From: an uncultured Winogradskyella sp.
GTDB lineage: Bacteria; Bacteroidota; Bacteroidia; Flavobacteriales; Flavobacteriaceae
Direction of reading: 5' to 3'
DNA length: 64,000 nucleotides
Assembly (NCBI RefSeq): GCF_947498005.1
Contig: NZ_CANMIW010000001.1
Coordinates: forward strand, 434,001 to 498,000
The position numbers were made by a program, and so were the translations under genes. The notes beneath the pieces are model-generated. The model ran no database searches and was not told the origin of the DNA. It saw nothing but the letters and a program-made list of their open reading frames with translations. This document shows, in pieces, positions 45,301-53,833 of this stretch. Position 1 is the stretch's first letter. Each line of letters begins with the position of its first letter.

Positions 45301-47934
45301 GGTGTGATTTTCGTCTGTGAAGAATGAGCCATAATTATTTCCCTTTGGCGATTTTAAGCCAACAAAACTCTCGTAAGGTGCGTAAGGCATTGAGAAAGCA
45401 TCTAGAGAAAAATCGCCTCCATTCTCAAAAGCTCTTACTAAAAATTGCGCTCTTAACATGCCTGGTGCATTTTTACCAATATTTAATTTTGAATTAATTT
45501 TTGCGTTTCCATCTTCATCTAAATTACCTTCAAAAACATTAGTTTCTTCTGAATTAAATGTTCTTGTAGGATCGTTAAAAACGTAATCCTTAAAACCTTC
45601 AAAACTGGTATACGATGATGTGAATTTTGCTTTTACTTCGGCTTTTAAATTTTTTGCAGGTGCACCATGTAACCAAGTGACATTTAAGTCGCCTTGAAGT
45701 GGTTTATTGTTGGTTAGAATTTCGTTTTCAAAATCTATTTTAATTTTAAGTCTATTTGGTTTTACAGTTTCAATTTTTAAACCTTTAGAGAATGTTGCGC
45801 CTCCAACAGATACTTTAGCATTATAATTTCCTGTTTTATAATCTGTTGAGGTTGGTACTATAAAATCGTAGAAATTATTAAGATTATCTACAGAGACTTT
45901 TCTGTAAACTAATTTACCTACAGGATCAGTGATTTCTAATTTTACAGGATGACGTTTAGGTAATTTGTTAGCATTATCATTAAGCATAAATGTTAAAAAC
46001 AAGCTGTCTCCTGGTCTCCAAACACCACGTTCTGCATAGATATAACCTTTTAATCCGCGTTGTAATCTGCTTCCTGACACATCAAATTTACTAAGAGATA
46101 AAGACATGCCATCATGTAATTTTACATAACTAACACTTTTTCCTTTAGATATAATTGCAAAAGCAGCTCTGTTTTTTGCATCAATTTTTATAATACCCTC
46201 TTGGTTGGTAATACCTTCTGCAAGTTCTTGCTGTTGATAATTGTATAAGGTTACTTTAGCGCCATTTTCTGGATCTGTATTTAAAATATTAGTAACCGCA
46301 AACATGTAGTTATTGTCGTTTCCTTGTTTTGCAATTACACCAAGATTTGAGCTTATTAAGTTCTGAGATACAACACGGTTTCCGTAGTTAAAATAAGAAT
46401 CTGTGCAAGGGTTATCTCTATCTCTCCAGCGGTAATTATTGTTTCTGTAGCTATAATTTAGGTTGTCCCAATATAGTTCTTCCCTATAATTTTCTTCTTC
46501 TTCAGTTAGCTCTTCTGAGGTATAATAATCTTCCCCATAATAATCGTCGTAGTAATCATCTTCATCAACATTTGTGGTTTCAGCTTTTGAAGAACAATCG
46601 TATAACGAGTACGACTTTTTATAGCTCAATTCTACACGATAAATAGCACCAGGATCTGCTGATAAGTATTTAGATAAATCTATGCTGTAGGCTTTCCATT
46701 TACCGGTGTTTTGGTTGTCTTCTTGAATTAAAGTTATGGTTTCCTTAGCTATGCGTCTTCCTACTTTTTTAATAGCATATTGATCATTGCTACCAATGTT
46801 ATAATCTTGTAAAAACTGAAGCACATTGTCTTCGTATATTTTAATAATCCTCACATCGACTTTACTCAAGTTAACAGCTTCAAAATTGAATTTTAAGTTA
46901 TTTGAATTTGGAAGAATACTTCCATTACTGATGAGTCTTACTTCGGGTTTAATTTCTTCAAAAGTGATCGTTTCTGAAAATGGTTTTTTTAATTTGAAGC
47001 CATCTGTATTTTTGATACCCTTAAAAACATCAACCTGAATTGTGCCAACTAATTTAGTGTTTGGATAGACTTTTAACACATTGCCATCTACAATATATTT
47101 TGGATTTTTTACACCTTGAATTGAAATTAAACCAGCAAAGTTTTGTTGCTTTACTAAAGGGTCTGAAAAATTTAGGGATAAATATTGCTCAGGACTTTGA
47201 ACAACCTCTGTATTTACAATGACAAAGTTGTTTTTTCCTGGAATGGTTAAAAAATTCTCGCCTTTGTTTTCTGCTTTTATCGCAGAACCATCCCAAGCGA
47301 TATCAATTTTACTGTCTTCAACTAAACGATTGATACTGTCTATTTTAAACTCGAAGTATTTTGAATATTCTAATTCCTCATTCCAAACTAATTTTAAATT
47401 TTTTGAGTTTTGAGATGCCGAAACTAACTTTTTAGCATCAGCAAGCGATATGACATCTGCAGATCTTAAATCCGCAAAAAGGTATTGCCATTCTTTACTG
47501 TAAGATTGCAAGTTTTGCGTTGTAATATTAAAGCTTGGTGTAATGGTTTTGAACTGAAATGTATAATCTTCAAACTCCTTTGGAATATCATCGTAAACCT
47601 CAGATAACTTTACTTTTACCGTGTATTCTGTAGCTGGTTCTAAATTTTCGTCTGGTGTAAAAAGCACAGTGTGATTGTTCATGGCTTTTAATTCGCCTTG
47701 AACGTGCGGTGTAATTTTTATAAGATCTGTTGGTAATACTTTATCAATTTCCCATCCAGCAACCGTATCAGAAAGACTAATTTTTATGGGTTCTGCAATA
47801 GAAACTAATCCAGAAGTGGTATAACTTATATAATTTCTGTACTTAAATACATTATCGGTTTCAATAGTTTTATCCTTACAAGAGAATGCAGAAATGACAA
47901 TTAGGAGTAGGACGAGGTGCTTTTTAATGTTCAT
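42361..47934 (-). CDS. Alpha-2-macroglobulin family lipoprotein (YfhM-like) with intact thioester
   Basis: 1857 residues. The lipobox at Cys19 (AFSCKDK) anchors it in the envelope. N-terminal macroglobulin-like domains follow, including the MG2-type RGVWRPGDSLFLTFMLND (about 640). A bait-region domain and the alpha-2-macroglobulin core (EGLLDLTRFKTPNAWDSFY, about 1130) lead to the thioester motif CLEQ at Cys1411-Gln1414 in a helical TED domain, so it can trap attacking peptidases covalently. A Tyr/Asp/Glu-rich insert sits at about 450-480. Bacterial versions guard the periplasm alongside PBP1C, whose gene is 4 kb downstream here. Confidence 0.94.
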   Translation of the reverse strand: MNIKKHLVLLLIVISAFSCKDKTIETDNVFKYRNYISYTTSGLVSIAEPIKISLSDTVAGWEIDKVLPTDLIKITPHVQGELKAMNNHTVLFTPDENLEPATEYTVKVKLSEVYDDIPKEFEDYTFQFKTITPSFNITTQNLQSYSKEWQYLFADLRSADVISLADAKKLVSASQNSKNLKLVWNEELEYSKYFEFKIDSINRLVEDSKIDIAWDGSAIKAENKGENFLTIPGKNNFVIVNTEVVQSPEQYLSLNFSDPLVKQQNFAGLISIQGVKNPKYIVDGNVLKVYPNTKLVGTIQVDVFKGIKNTDGFKLKKPFSETITFEEIKPEVRLISNGSILPNSNNLKFNFEAVNLSKVDVRIIKIYEDNVLQFLQDYNIGSNDQYAIKKVGRRIAKETITLIQEDNQNTGKWKAYSIDLSKYLSADPGAIYRVELSYKKSYSLYDCSSKAETTNVDEDDYYDDYYGEDYYTSEELTEEEENYREELYWDNLNYSYRNNNYRWRDRDNPCTDSYFNYGNRVVSQNLISSNLGVIAKQGNDNNYMFAVTNILNTDPENGAKVTLYNYQQQELAEGITNQEGIIKIDAKNRAAFAIISKGKSVSYVKLHDGMSLSLSKFDVSGSRLQRGLKGYIYAERGVWRPGDSLFLTFMLNDNANKLPKRHPVKLEITDPVGKLVYRKVSVDNLNNFYDFIVPTSTDYKTGNYNAKVSVGGATFSKGLKIETVKPNRLKIKIDFENEILTNNKPLQGDLNVTWLHGAPAKNLKAEVKAKFTSSYTSFEGFKDYVFNDPTRTFNSEETNVFEGNLDEDGNAKINSKLNIGKNAPGMLRAQFLVRAFENGGDFSLDAFSMPYAPYESFVGLKSPKGNNYGSFFTDENHTFNVATVTAEGKPVQRKNLEVKVYKVEWRWWWNSSYDNLSSYVSSNYHRPVQTFSVNTDANGKANFKLKIPENERGRYLIRIVDPVSGHATGRTAYFYKNWWSTNPSNDKEAAKMLVFSTDKENYNVGDTAKLTFPSGTEGRALVSIENGTEVLQHQWVKTKKGETTVDIPVTSEMAPNVFINISLLQPHAITSNDLPIRLYGVIPMMVEDPSTKLEPKIEMPDVIRPEQSYEIKVSEKNNKAMTYTIAVVEEGLLDLTRFKTPNAWDSFYAREALRVKTWDIFDDVVGAYSGSIDQVFAIGGDGSAAGGKNKKANRFKPVVTYLGPFLLGEGKTKTHQLKMPNYIGAVRAMVIAGNNTSEAYGSADKSVQVKQPLMVLATLPRKLSPGEKVTLPVTVFAMEDKVKNVNLSLKLSDGITVKGESSQSLKFSKPDEKMVYFELDVTKAKGINTIEVIATGNGEKSTYKVEIDVENPNPFTSKVIDHELEANAKQTINVTTFGVSGTNSATVEFSTLPPMDFTRRLQYLIRYPHGCLEQTTSSVFPQLFLADIFDLSAKKKKELQSNIENGIKRLGNFQQPNGGMSYWMGENTANDWSTSYAGHFMIEAEKKGFVLPLTFKSNWLAYQKQAARNWRPSYKIYHSDLAQAYRLYTLALAGSPDLASMNRLREFEEISNEAKWRLAAAYALAGQKEASDAISKTANINFQPPRSNYYTYGSVDRNRAMALETMIITGNPKARDLAKTIAKDLSSDNWMSTQTTAYSLLAMGKMVIKNGGKDLKLSYSINGKSETIDTKNAIAQRSIPIKDGTNQISINNAKDNLVYVRVVSSGKLKLGKELAEQRGFTISTIYKDLQGNKIDVSKLQQGQDFVATVSISNLTNDYVRDVALTQIFPSGWDIVNTRFTAFGDTTVSQARYTDIRDDRVNFYFDINKKGKYGTKTFTVLLNASYLGTYYLPGTQAEAMYDNDYLVRNKGEWITVEK

Positions 47935-48436
47935 GATGTTGATGGGTTAAAGAGTAAAACTACGATTTAAAAAAGAAGGGTAGGTGCATTCTTGTTAAAT
48001 AAGTACTGTGATTTTTATGGGTTTAGACTTTGGCTGGTTGTTAAATTGTTCTTAAAGTTAAGAATTGTTATGAAATGAAGGGAGTAAATTAGGATTGTTT
48101 TAGTATTGATATTTGTAAATAATATGTAATTATTTACAAATATCTTTTAGAGGACTTAATAGCAGTATTAATCTCAATTTTGCTCTATTAAGTCTAAAAT
48201 CTCAAGGATACGTTGTGTTAAGCTCACAGCCTTACTATTTATAAGTTTTGTATAGGTTGCGCATTATATAATGGCACTTTCTAATTGAGCATCATTTGAA
48301 AAGTGTAAACTGATAGTTTCTAGTTTGGTACCCCTAAATTAATTTTTTTGTGCCTTTAACTAAATCAAAATCGGCTAGTATTTGGCTTTAAATATTTTAT
48401 TCGCTTATTGTTTCAATTTTCATGAAGTAAACGCTA
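47935..48436. other. 502-bp intergenic region with two inverted repeats
   Basis: No gene-like open frame. At 48108-48144 there are perfect 15-bp arms (GATATTTGTAAATAA / TTATTTACAAATATC) around a 7-base loop, then TTTT. At 48153-48194 there are perfect 10-bp arms (GACTTAATAG / CTATTAAGTC) around 22 bases. The rest is AT-rich with nothing I recognise. Both flanking genes run on the minus strand, so the region should include the alpha-2-macroglobulin promoter and the end of nothing on the plus strand. Confidence 0.7.
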
Positions 48437-50938
48437 TCACTTAACCATCACTTTAATATTGGTTGTTTTAAGGTTTGAATTTATATTTAAAAAATAAACG
48501 CCACTTTTTAAATGAGATAAGTCGAGTTCAGTATTCAATGTGTGATTGTTAAATTGAATTTCTTTTAGATTTCTACCATTTATATCAATTACTGAAATTG
48601 TAAGTAATGCTGTTTTACTAGATATATTTATTAAACCAGAAGTTGGGTTCGGAAAAATTGAGAAATTATTTATATCATAATCTGCATTAAAGAGTTGCTC
48701 AACAAATTCTGTAGATACGGTGTTTGTTGTTATTGCAGGATTAAAATCGAAATAAATGTCTGCTGTATTATTAACAATATCAGCGATCTGAACCGAATTT
48801 ATTGGTTTTATTTTGTAAGCAATATAACCATGGGAATTAGGTTCATCGTTAGTACTATCTGGTAGATTGATATCGTTAAATATAAAATTAACTTGCGTGT
48901 TGTTCGTTATTTCCACCCGACCATCATGACTTAAGGATTCTAGCTGCATGGTTGTCCAATCTAGTTTGTCATCTAATGTGTTTTCTACATTAACGTTTAT
49001 TGCTTCTGCAGTACCTGTATTTTGAAAACGAATGATATAATGTAAATATTCATCTGAATCATCAATATGAACAGTTTCACCTTCTAAAACTCTAATATCG
49101 TTAGGGTCATAAGCACCAATTACAAGATCTTTGAAGAGAAAAACATTGTCATCTGGTGTTTCATCTCCTGTTATTGGATTTACGGTTGCTGTAAATTCTA
49201 TAACATCGTCAATATTAGTTGTTGGTATCTGAAAAACATTAAATCTTAAATCAATGGTTCTAATTTCAAAAGGGCTGAGGTCTGTAAAACTTAAACTCAA
49301 TGAGGTATCTGAATCTTGAACAACATTTTCATTCGCAGTGATATATTGTATTTTTTCATCATCAAAGTCTAATGTTACACTACCAGTTAATTGTGTGTTA
49401 CCGTTATTACGATAGACGAGTTTGTAAATAATATCAAATCCTGGTCTAGGGTCAGATAATGGATATAGCGATATACTTAAATCATCTACAACACCAGAAC
49501 GTTGCAAGCAAAAATTGGCTGTATCAGTACTGCTATAACCTGTAAAAGAGGAGTCGTACGAGCTTGGGTATACATTAAAATAACTTGGTAATTGAGAGGC
49601 AATAGTTGTCGTATAATCGCCTTCACCTGGAAATAATTGATACAAACTATTATTTAAGGTCATTGATGTCAAAGTTTCTGTGCCATTTGTGGTTGTTATA
49701 AATATATTAGGTATGTCAATATTAGGATTTGTACAACCAGTGAGGTTAGTGTCTAGTTTTACATATCCTGAAATTTCATTACTTGAAATACCAAGGTTTT
49801 TATACCAACCCATATCAAAAGAACTGACAAAAGCTATATCTAGAATACCATCTTCATCTATATCTTTTACAGAAATAGTATGAGCACCATGACCAGGACC
49901 ACTAATACTTTGTATACTTCCAAAAGTACCAAGTCCGTCTAGGTTTTCAATCCAAACTATTTCAGCAGTTTCAACAGTTCCGCCATAGCTACCATAGGAT
50001 GCAATAATATCCAGATCGCCATCATTATCTAAATCGGCACTTTCAATTTCTTTCGGAAAGCTTAATTCGGTACTAATAATTTGTTGTGCACCAAAAGAAC
50101 CAAGACCATCTGTGTTTTCGTACCAGGCAATTTTACTATCACTAGAAGATGCCGAGAGTACATCTAAATCGCCATCACCATCTACATCAGCAAACGTAGC
50201 TTTATAAACATAACTTACAAATGTGGTAATAACTTCGCCTAATACAAAAGTGCCTTGCCCATCGGTATTTTTAAACCATCTTATTACGTTGTCGTAGTTT
50301 GAGGCTACAAGTAGATCCATATCTCCATCGCCATCAACATCTGCACTCTCAATATAATTTGCACCATCTGCATTATTAAAGATAACTTGTTTAGCTCCAA
50401 AGTTACCTAAGCCATCTGTGTTTTCATACCATGCCACAGTATCATCATAAGCAGAAGTTACAAGGACATCTAAATCACCATCCCCATCTATATCTTCTGC
50501 AAATACAGAAGAAGGTGCATTTTGAGTTTCTGTTATTATCTCCTCAGCATCAGTATCAAAATATACAAAACCATTGTACTCATTTCTATGCCAAGAGACC
50601 TTATCTTCTAATGAGTTTGCTGTAATAATATCTAAATCATTGTCACCATCTAAATCTGCAGCATATATAGAGGTTGCAAAGTTTAAACTAGAGATATAAG
50701 ATGGATAGGAAAAACTACCTTCGCCATTTACATTAGTAACAAATTTTACGCTGTCACCACTACCTGCATAAGTTGTAGAGTAAATAATGTCTAAATGTCC
50801 ATTATTTGTTATGTCCTCTACACAAAGTGATTCGTTGTAGGAGGCTTCACCATATACGTAATGTGCTTCAAAACCTAATTGGGCAAAGGTTAAGTTAAAA
50901 GCAAATAGCAAGAAAAGTGTAGGTAAAAATGACTTCAT
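48437..50938 (-). CDS. FG-GAP/VCBS-repeat surface protein with DUF7619-like domain and T9SS type-A signal
   Basis: 833 residues: signal peptide (ending NLTFAQ), then six or seven FG-GAP/VCBS blades (about 25-390) with calcium loops such as DIDGDGDLDV, DVDGDGDMDLL and DLDNDGDLDII, forming an integrin-like propeller. A surface domain (about 395-640) leads to a DUF7619-type segment (YLHYIIRFQNTGTAEAINV). The last 75 residues (NFSIFPNPTSGLINI ... LKSGVYFLNI) are the T9SS type-A sorting domain. It is secreted and cell-surface bound. Role is likely adhesive; no enzyme motif is seen. Confidence 0.9.
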   Translation of the reverse strand: MKSFLPTLFLLFAFNLTFAQLGFEAHYVYGEASYNESLCVEDITNNGHLDIIYSTTYAGSGDSVKFVTNVNGEGSFSYPSYISSLNFATSIYAADLDGDNDLDIITANSLEDKVSWHRNEYNGFVYFDTDAEEIITETQNAPSSVFAEDIDGDGDLDVLVTSAYDDTVAWYENTDGLGNFGAKQVIFNNADGANYIESADVDGDGDMDLLVASNYDNVIRWFKNTDGQGTFVLGEVITTFVSYVYKATFADVDGDGDLDVLSASSSDSKIAWYENTDGLGSFGAQQIISTELSFPKEIESADLDNDGDLDIIASYGSYGGTVETAEIVWIENLDGLGTFGSIQSISGPGHGAHTISVKDIDEDGILDIAFVSSFDMGWYKNLGISSNEISGYVKLDTNLTGCTNPNIDIPNIFITTTNGTETLTSMTLNNSLYQLFPGEGDYTTTIASQLPSYFNVYPSSYDSSFTGYSSTDTANFCLQRSGVVDDLSISLYPLSDPRPGFDIIYKLVYRNNGNTQLTGSVTLDFDDEKIQYITANENVVQDSDTSLSLSFTDLSPFEIRTIDLRFNVFQIPTTNIDDVIEFTATVNPITGDETPDDNVFLFKDLVIGAYDPNDIRVLEGETVHIDDSDEYLHYIIRFQNTGTAEAINVNVENTLDDKLDWTTMQLESLSHDGRVEITNNTQVNFIFNDINLPDSTNDEPNSHGYIAYKIKPINSVQIADIVNNTADIYFDFNPAITTNTVSTEFVEQLFNADYDINNFSIFPNPTSGLINISSKTALLTISVIDINGRNLKEIQFNNHTLNTELDLSHLKSGVYFLNINSNLKTTNIKVMVK

Positions 50939-51032
50939 ATAAATTTTGGGTTTTGAGTTAAAAATACAGATTCTTATCTGTGGTTATTCTATGTGTCAAT
51001 TAGATTTCTACGAGATATCATAAATTTTATCC

Positions 51033-51050
51033 TTTAAACACGTGTTTAAA
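51033..51050. promoter_or_regulatory. 18-bp perfect palindrome in a divergent intergenic region
   Basis: TTTAAACACGTGTTTAAA, between the divergent VCBS protein (start 50938) and the small exported protein (start 51210). Symmetry and position suit a dimeric regulator site; no known consensus is assigned. Confidence 0.5.
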
Positions 51051-51209
51051 GATAACATAGGTGTTTGTATGTTTATGGCTACATCGTATAAGATGTAATT
51101 TAGCAAATAACTGCTTAATATAAAATTTTTGTAGATTTTTGTTTTATAGATAGAAGTAAATGAGGAGTTATAGATTTAAATTGATATACCTTTAAGTAAA
51201 AATTGAGCA

Positions 51210-51734
51210 ATGATTAAAAGTGTTACTTTCTTTTTTTTGATTTTAAGCTCATTTCTCTGCTATTCTCAAGAAGAGAAAAGCCTAACTGAATCTAAAACTG
51301 ATTTTGCTTTTTCACCAGGTCTTATTTTACAAGGAAATTTATTTGCCGATGTAAATGTTTTAATAGGAAAAGTAACTGTAGATTTTAAATCTAAAGTCCC
51401 TATTGTTGGAATTAGTGGATTTAGGTTAGGATTTGAATCAAATTTTCTGACTAACGAAAACTTTACTATAGCACCAAAAATTGGATATGAAATATCACCC
51501 ATGTTTTTTACAATGAGACTTTCGGCTGTTAATTATTTTCAAAATGGCAATTCAGAGTTTCGAGTTCTACCTGAATTAGGATTTAGCCTTGGTGGATGGG
51601 TTAATTTGACATATGGATATGGAATTGCATTAAAAGATGAAAATTTAAAGAATGTAAGTAACCACAGAGTTGCTTTGACATTTAATTTGAATAAAAAGTT
51701 GAGGAAAGCAACATTCAAATTACTACAAAAATAA
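51210..51734 (+). CDS. Small exported protein, probable beta-barrel
   Basis: 174 residues with a signal peptide (SSFLCYSQ). The remainder is made of alternating amphipathic strands (NFTIAPKIGYEIS, EFRVLPELGFSLGGWVNLTYGYGIAL, NHRVALTFNLNKKL), as in small outer-membrane barrels. I do not recognise the family. It converges on the DUF6090 operon and shares an upstream region, including an 18-bp palindrome, with the VCBS gene. Confidence 0.7.
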   Translation: MIKSVTFFFLILSSFLCYSQEEKSLTESKTDFAFSPGLILQGNLFADVNVLIGKVTVDFKSKVPIVGISGFRLGFESNFLTNENFTIAPKIGYEISPMFFTMRLSAVNYFQNGNSEFRVLPELGFSLGGWVNLTYGYGIALKDENLKNVSNHRVALTFNLNKKLRKATFKLLQK

Positions 51735-51830
51735 AAACGTGCTACGATACAATGAATAATTAATTATTTTATGGAATTAGCCAAAACACTCAATGATTTA
51801 TAGCAGTTAATACACTTTATTTATTCCTCT

Positions 51831-52970
51831 TCAATTTTCTACTTTCAATTCCTTAAGTACTTTTATTGCATTCTCATTTTCTGGATTTAATTCTAGTGAT
51901 TTCTTATAGTTTTTAATGCCATTTTCTAAATCTCCCATACGTACTAAGCACTCGCCATAACTATCATAAGGGTTCCAAGAGTCTGGGTATAACTCTATAT
52001 TGAGTTTAAAAATTTTTATAGCATCTTCTGGCTTTTTGAATGTATTTAAGTAATAATAACCTAAAGAATTTATATAGCGTTCTGAAATGTTATAATCCGG
52101 ATTGTCTCTATCTTGGGCTTCTATAACTGCAATAATTTCGTCTGCTGTTTTACCTGTATTTACAAGTTTATCTAAAGTTTTAAATTCCGTTACAACCCTT
52201 TCAAGATCCTTGTACGGATTGCCTAATTCCTCATTGATTAATAAAAATAGATTATTAGCATCTTCTTGTATAGATTTTAAATTTCTAAAGGTATCAAGTT
52301 CTCCTATGTTTTTGGCAAAATAGGATGACACTATAATTAGAGCAATTTCTGAATAATTATCTTCTATTTCTAAATCTTTATAAAGTTGCTCATTTAATGT
52401 GTTCTTTCCATTAAATGAAATAAGATTAGGATTATAGCCTAAAACTGTAGCTCTACTTATTTCATTTAAAAAATTATCATAATTATTATTACTCGCTTTA
52501 TAAGATCTGTCTTGGTCATTTTTTAGTTCAATGAGTTTATTTCTAATTTCTGTTGGTATTAATTTTATATCACCTGTGGCTTGTAAAGTCTCTATAGTAT
52601 TGGTGTTAAAATTAGTGTAAGCAGTTGTAGTGTATTCAAGTTCTAGGGAACTTAATATAATGGCTTCTGGACTGTTTTGAGATGGTAATTTTTTTACAAA
52701 TTCGTTGTATGATGATAAGTAATTTGATTCCAAAGTGTTGATATCATAATGCATGCGATTGTAGTCTTTTGCTAAGTCTGTTATAATTTGATGGTAGTAA
52801 TTTTCTAAAACAGTATTAGTTTTCCTTTTTTCGTTCCAATTATTTATTTGAAGCGCAATGAGAATTCCAATAACTACAAGAATGATTTCGCCAATGGCAT
52901 ATTTAAAGTACTTGCCAGTTTTGTTTTCTGAGAGTAAGTTTTGGCGGATTTTTCGGAAGAATTTTATCAT
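51831..52970 (-). CDS. DUF6090 family protein with C-terminal TPR (array member 1, promoter-distal)
   Basis: 379 residues. The first 45 (MIKFFRKIRQNLLSENK, then KYFKYAIGEIILVVIGILIA) are the array's invariant module: a basic segment, one membrane helix at about 24-43, then QINNWNEKRK. The basic side suggests the N-terminus is cytoplasmic and the remainder periplasmic. The second shared motif is at about 125-148 (TIETLQATGDIKLIPTEIRNKL). Uniquely it ends with tetratricopeptide repeats (about 300-375: NSLGYYYLNTFKKPEDAIKIF, then NPYDSYGECLVRMGDLENGI). It is the last gene of the operon. Its 5' flank shares GTTAGTGTTTGG with member 2. Function unknown. Confidence 0.82.
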   Translation of the reverse strand: MIKFFRKIRQNLLSENKTGKYFKYAIGEIILVVIGILIALQINNWNEKRKTNTVLENYYHQIITDLAKDYNRMHYDINTLESNYLSSYNEFVKKLPSQNSPEAIILSSLELEYTTTAYTNFNTNTIETLQATGDIKLIPTEIRNKLIELKNDQDRSYKASNNNYDNFLNEISRATVLGYNPNLISFNGKNTLNEQLYKDLEIEDNYSEIALIIVSSYFAKNIGELDTFRNLKSIQEDANNLFLLINEELGNPYKDLERVVTEFKTLDKLVNTGKTADEIIAVIEAQDRDNPDYNISERYINSLGYYYLNTFKKPEDAIKIFKLNIELYPDSWNPYDSYGECLVRMGDLENGIKNYKKSLELNPENENAIKVLKELKVEN

Positions 52971-53030
52971 TGGTTAGTGTTTGGTCTCAATGCTTTGAGT
53001 ATTAGTATAATGTAGATAGTTGCGCTTTTA

Positions 53031-53777
53031 TTATTTGTTCAATTCTTTATTAATGAGATTTGTAATTTCATCCATGTCAGATAAAATTTTCTTGAATCTT
53101 ATAAGACTTCCTTTTTCCGATTCAACCTTCATAAATTGGCTGTTTTCTAATAAAAAAAGAAGCTCTATTAAGTTTTTTTCTTCAAATAGATATTCCGATA
53201 GTTTGGGCTGATTTTGTATGTTTTTAAAGGCAAATTCTTCACTTCCAAATTTATTAGCTGCCGCAGATGTCCCTTCACCAGATTTATCATTGTTGTATTT
53301 AGAAACTTTTTCTGTTTGTTCTTTATATTTTTCTAAACGGATAATTTGTTCTCTAATAATAGGTGGTATGAATTTGATGTCGCCCGTATTCTGTAATGTA
53401 TGTGTCGTGTTAGATTTGAATTGAACATTATAAAGTGGCCAAGCTAAATTTCTAACCTCAGATATTATTTGGAATATTGGTAAGTTTGGTTGATTATAAA
53501 TTTCTTTATAGGCTCTAAATTTTACCATATTAGAATCTATTCTTGAAGAATACTCTTTTATATATGCTTTGTCGTTCTCAAAATCTTGTAGTAGTTGTTT
53601 ATAATAAACTTGTCTTAAATTTTCAGTTTTCCGTTCATCATTGAGGTTATTTAGTTGTAAGGCAATTAAAATTCCCAGCACTACAAGGATAATTTCACCA
53701 ATAGCGTATTTAAGGTACTTTCCTATTTTGTTTTTTTCCATAAGGTCGTATCGTATTTTTCTAAAAAACTTAATCAT
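53031..53777 (-). CDS. DUF6090 family protein (array member 2)
   Basis: 248 residues. N-terminal module MIKFFRKIRYDLMEKNK then YLKYAIGEIILVVLGILIALQ with one membrane helix (about 24-43), followed by a helical region. The second motif reads TTHTLQNTGDIKFIPPIIREQI (about 108-130), which is closest to that of member 1. It ends in a helical segment with no further domain. It lies 60 bp upstream of member 1 and 56 bp behind member 3. Confidence 0.8.
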   Translation of the reverse strand: MIKFFRKIRYDLMEKNKIGKYLKYAIGEIILVVLGILIALQLNNLNDERKTENLRQVYYKQLLQDFENDKAYIKEYSSRIDSNMVKFRAYKEIYNQPNLPIFQIISEVRNLAWPLYNVQFKSNTTHTLQNTGDIKFIPPIIREQIIRLEKYKEQTEKVSKYNNDKSGEGTSAAANKFGSEEFAFKNIQNQPKLSEYLFEEKNLIELLFLLENSQFMKVESEKGSLIRFKKILSDMDEITNLINKELNK

Positions 53778-53833
53778 TTGTTAGTGTTTGGATCCAAGCC
53801 TTTAGGCATGAATAAGATTTATATTGTCGTACT

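Noticed and set aside
47935-48436. tRNA or insertion-sequence remnant
   Set aside because: No cloverleaf or CCA-type 3' end, no transposase fragment and no target-site duplication could be seen; only the inverted repeats stand out.
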